Assembly (NCBI RefSeq): GCF_000235505.1
Contig: NZ_JH379027.1
Coordinates: forward strand, 2,376,839 to 2,440,838
Source of the DNA: Hungatella hathewayi WAL-18680
GTDB taxonomy: Bacteria > Bacillota > Clostridia > Lachnospirales > Lachnospiraceae
Direction of reading: 5' to 3'
DNA: 64,000 bases
The first letter of the stretch is position 1. The number at the start of each line of letters is the position of its first letter. The position numbers and the translations under genes are program-made. This document shows positions 62,005 through 64,000 of the stretch, piece after piece. The notes under the pieces were generated by a model. It worked only from the letters and a program-made list of their open reading frames with translations. It did not search any database and had not been told where the DNA came from.

Positions 62005-63441
62005 ATGAATAACACAACAACCATACGGACAGAGGCGGAGCAAAGTCCCTTCGCCACAGACCCCATCGGAAAACTGATAGCCAGGTTTGCCATTCCCTGC
62101 GTCATTTCCCTGCTGGTTAATGCCCTTTACAACATCGTGGACCAGATTTTCATCGGCCGGGGCGTGGGCTACCTGGGAAACGGCGCCACCAACGTGGTGT
62201 TCCCCATCACCGTGATTGCCCTGGCCGTTGCCCTGCTCATCGGTGACGGCGGGGCCGCCTACTTAAGCCTGAGACTGGGAGAGGGGGATAAGGAGAGTGC
62301 GCAGAAAGGCGTGGGAAATGCCGTTACCATGGTGACCATCGCCGGCCTGGTGATGCTTGTGGCGGCTCTGCTCTTCATGGAGCCCATCGTCAACCTGTTT
62401 GGTGCCACGGATAACCTGCGGCCCTACGCCCTGGATTACGGCTATATCATTGCCATCGGACTGCCATTTACCATGATATCCACGGCCTTAAATTCCATCA
62501 TCCGTGCCGACGGCTCCCCGAAATTTGCCATGATGTCCATGCTGCTGGGGGCCATCATCAACACCATTTTAGACCCGATTTTCATCTTCCCGTTACAGAT
62601 GGGAGTTCAGGGGGCGGCCATTGCCACCATCCTGGGCCAGATGGCCTCGTTTGCGGTGTCTGCCGCCTACCTGCGCCATTTCAAATCCGTGGACATGAAA
62701 AAGAGTTGTCTGAGACTGGATAATGCCATCTGCCGCCGCGTGCTGGGCCTTGGCATCAGCAGTTTTATCACCCAGCTCTCCATCACGGTGGTGATGGGCG
62801 TCAGCAACAATCTGCTGACCACATACGGCGCCCAGTCCGTTTACGGCGCGGAGATTCCGCTGACGGCCATGGGCATCGTCATGAAGGTGAACCAGATATT
62901 GATATCCATTCTGGTGGGGATTGCGGCCGGTTCCCAGCCCATTATCGGTTACAATTACGGCGCCGGCGACCATGCAAGAGTGAAGAAGACTTTATTTATC
63001 GCCATCTCGGCGGCGGAGGCCGTGACTATTGTGGCCTTCCTGGTCTTCCAGTTTTTCCCCATGAGCGTGGTATCGCTGTTCGGCTCCGAGGAAGGTCTGT
63101 ACAATGAATTTGCGGTCAAATGCTTCCGCATTTTCCTGCTGTTCTGCGTCCTCAACGGTTTCCAGACCGTGGCGGGCATCTACATGCAGGCCATTGGAAA
63201 ACCTATCAAAGCCGCGGCCATCTCCCTGTCCCGCCAAATCGTGTTCATGATTCCGGCCGCCATCATTCTCCCAATCTTTATGGGAGTGGAGGGCGTCCTC
63301 TGGGCAGGTCCGGTGGCCGATGGGCTGGCATTTATCCTCGCCCTGGTTTTGACCATGCTGGAAATCAGGCATTTAAACCGGAACCGGGAAGCGGAGAACC
63401 AAACCGCGCCCGGCAGCATTGCAATCTGTGCGGAGCAGTAA
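62005..63441 (+). CDS. MATE-family efflux transporter
   Basis: 478 residues with 12 hydrophobic segments, GGAGG upstream. MATE landmarks: DPIGKLIARFAIPCVISLLVNALYNIVDQIFIGRGVGYLGNGATNV, a central YGYIIAIGLPFTMISTALNSIIRADGSPKFAMMSMLLGAIINTILDPIFIF, and QPIIGYNYGAGDHARVKKT at the start of the second half. DinF/NorM-type Na+ or H+ coupled exporter in the cytoplasmic membrane. The MarR gene just upstream is the likely regulator. Confidence 0.93.
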   Translation: MNNTTTIRTEAEQSPFATDPIGKLIARFAIPCVISLLVNALYNIVDQIFIGRGVGYLGNGATNVVFPITVIALAVALLIGDGGAAYLSLRLGEGDKESAQKGVGNAVTMVTIAGLVMLVAALLFMEPIVNLFGATDNLRPYALDYGYIIAIGLPFTMISTALNSIIRADGSPKFAMMSMLLGAIINTILDPIFIFPLQMGVQGAAIATILGQMASFAVSAAYLRHFKSVDMKKSCLRLDNAICRRVLGLGISSFITQLSITVVMGVSNNLLTTYGAQSVYGAEIPLTAMGIVMKVNQILISILVGIAAGSQPIIGYNYGAGDHARVKKTLFIAISAAEAVTIVAFLVFQFFPMSVVSLFGSEEGLYNEFAVKCFRIFLLFCVLNGFQTVAGIYMQAIGKPIKAAAISLSRQIVFMIPAAIILPIFMGVEGVLWAGPVADGLAFILALVLTMLEIRHLNRNREAENQTAPGSIAICAEQ

Positions 63442-63454
63442 AAACATCCTTGAA

Positions 63455-63490
63455 AACAGGGGGACATATCAGCGTTCTCCCTGTTTTTTT
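63455..63490 (+). terminator. intrinsic terminator after the MATE gene
   Basis: AACAGGGGGA pairs with TCTCCCTGTT (one G-U) and is followed by T5 or more. Confidence 0.8.
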
Positions 63491-63536
63491 GTGCCATTTT
63501 TCCAGTTCTGACAGAAATTCGTAAGGTTTCCCAACC

Positions 63537-63578
63537 TTGACTTCCCCCACCCCCTATGATAATATAGTTAAGCTAACT
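63537..63578 (+). promoter_or_regulatory. promoter and putative operator of the terminal marR gene
   Basis: TTGACT (63537-63542), 17 bp, TAATAT (63560-63565), followed at once by AGTTAAGCTAACT (63566-63578), an inverted repeat with arms AGTTA/TAACT. This operator differs from the GTAG-N4-CTAC sites upstream. Confidence 0.65.
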
Positions 63579-63613
63579 TAATTAAAATCACTAAACTAAA
63601 AAAGGAGAAGCCT

Positions 63614-64000
63614 ATGAAACTGACCAGCAGAATCAATGATTTTTACTACCACATGTCCCTGTATGAACTTCAGGTCATGAGTGGAGACGATTATTTCAAC
63701 GGCTTATCCTACAACAGTCTTCTCTACATCAATGTCATCGAACAGATGGAGGACTGCACTGCCAGCAAAATTGCCGAAACCCTGGGCATCACCAGGTCCG
63801 CCGTGACGATAAAGCTTAACGAGCTGGAACGCCAGGGCGCCATTGTGAAGGAGAAGAGCGAGACCGACCGCCGGGTCACCTACGTCAGGCTCAGTCCGGC
63901 CATGGCTGACACGTGCAGTATTTACGATGAGATATTTGAGAAAATAGAACTGGATTTGCGATTGAAATATACCGCGGAGGAGTTAGACATGTTCAGCAAG
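63614..64000 (+). CDS. MarR-family regulator, partial at window end
   Basis: 129 codons are visible from ATG 63614 (AAAGGAG upstream) before the window ends. Winged helix: LSYNSLLYINVIEQMEDCTASKIAETLGITRSAVTIKLNELERQGAIVKEKSETDRRVTYVRLSP. Its promoter has an adjacent palindrome, suggesting autoregulation. The downstream target is outside the window. Confidence 0.88.
   Translation, partial: MKLTSRINDFYYHMSLYELQVMSGDDYFNGLSYNSLLYINVIEQMEDCTASKIAETLGITRSAVTIKLNELERQGAIVKEKSETDRRVTYVRLSPAMADTCSIYDEIFEKIELDLRLKYTAEELDMFSK

Overview
The window looks like a chromosomal segment of a spore-forming gut Clostridia, most likely Lachnospiraceae. The evidence is the mixture of purine-rich Shine-Dalgarno sites, a spore photoproduct lyase (splB), a BclA-like collagen surface protein, an EFR1-type ferredoxin, HelD, DbpA and class M sirtuin/zinc-macrodomain genes typical of Firmicutes. 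No rRNA or CRISPR is visible, and there is one tRNA (Pro-GGG, 8394-8467, minus). Species cannot be decided from the sequence alone.

The left end (1-6.2 kb) is the most unusual part. A minus-strand reading frame of at least 949 codons runs off the window edge. It carries the DxDGD metal-binding motif (DNDGD) and the flanking landmarks of single-chain two-barrel RNA polymerases (YonO / eukaryotic RdRP-QDE-1 type). Divergent from it is a gene fusing sigma-70-like regions 2 and 4 to a DUF262 (ParB-like) domain. The shared intergenic region holds a consensus promoter whose -35 is bracketed by two near-perfect Gram-positive LexA (SOS) boxes, with a third box towards the polymerase operon. An AbiH-like gene follows the sigma fusion. 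I infer a DNA-damage-induced polymerase/sigma/anti-phage module; function is untested.

6.3-17.8 kb is mostly ordinary: GIY-YIG, XRE/desulfoferrodoxin-like regulator, DUF305 protein, tRNA-Pro, HAD phosphatase, dihydrolipoyl dehydrogenase, aminopeptidase P, YyaL/DUF255 protein, HD hydrolase, a prolyl-tRNA editing protein and RlmD with a repeat-built N-terminal tail. 17.9-22.3 kb is AT-rich accessory DNA: GIY-YIG protein, an unknown gene plus PIN-domain gene pair, decayed DNA, and a RelB/RelE-type toxin-antitoxin pair. 22.9-25.8 kb has a small P-loop kinase, a membrane protein and a secreted protein ending in a beta/gamma-crystallin domain.

25.9-43 kb is a defence-like island: SEC-C/DUF5677-like protein, HNH nuclease, a restriction-endonuclease/STAND NTPase (Avs-like) with a small partner, HelD, a GH31 fragment, DinB, a large SF1 helicase broken by a frameshift in an A6 run, a free-standing condensation domain and a second AbiH-like gene. 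43-46.3 kb holds a TetR/EFR1 pair whose EFR1 3' end is interrupted by a 1.27-kb cassette. That cassette carries an ORF6N/PLD-like gene, is bounded by a 22-bp direct repeat and contains four related palindromes, one of them inside the coding sequence. Removing it restores a longer EFR1 reading frame ending 3 nt before the next gene.

46.4-64 kb is core and regulatory: DbpA helicase, alpha/beta hydrolase, DUF3788, GyrI-like protein, methyltransferase, glycosyltransferase plus collagen-like protein, TetR/pentapeptide protein, BlaI/BlaR1-like pair, XRE/SplB, flavin-binding protein/HxlR, sirtuin/zinc-macrodomain pair, MarR/MATE pair with shared operators, and the start of another MarR gene.
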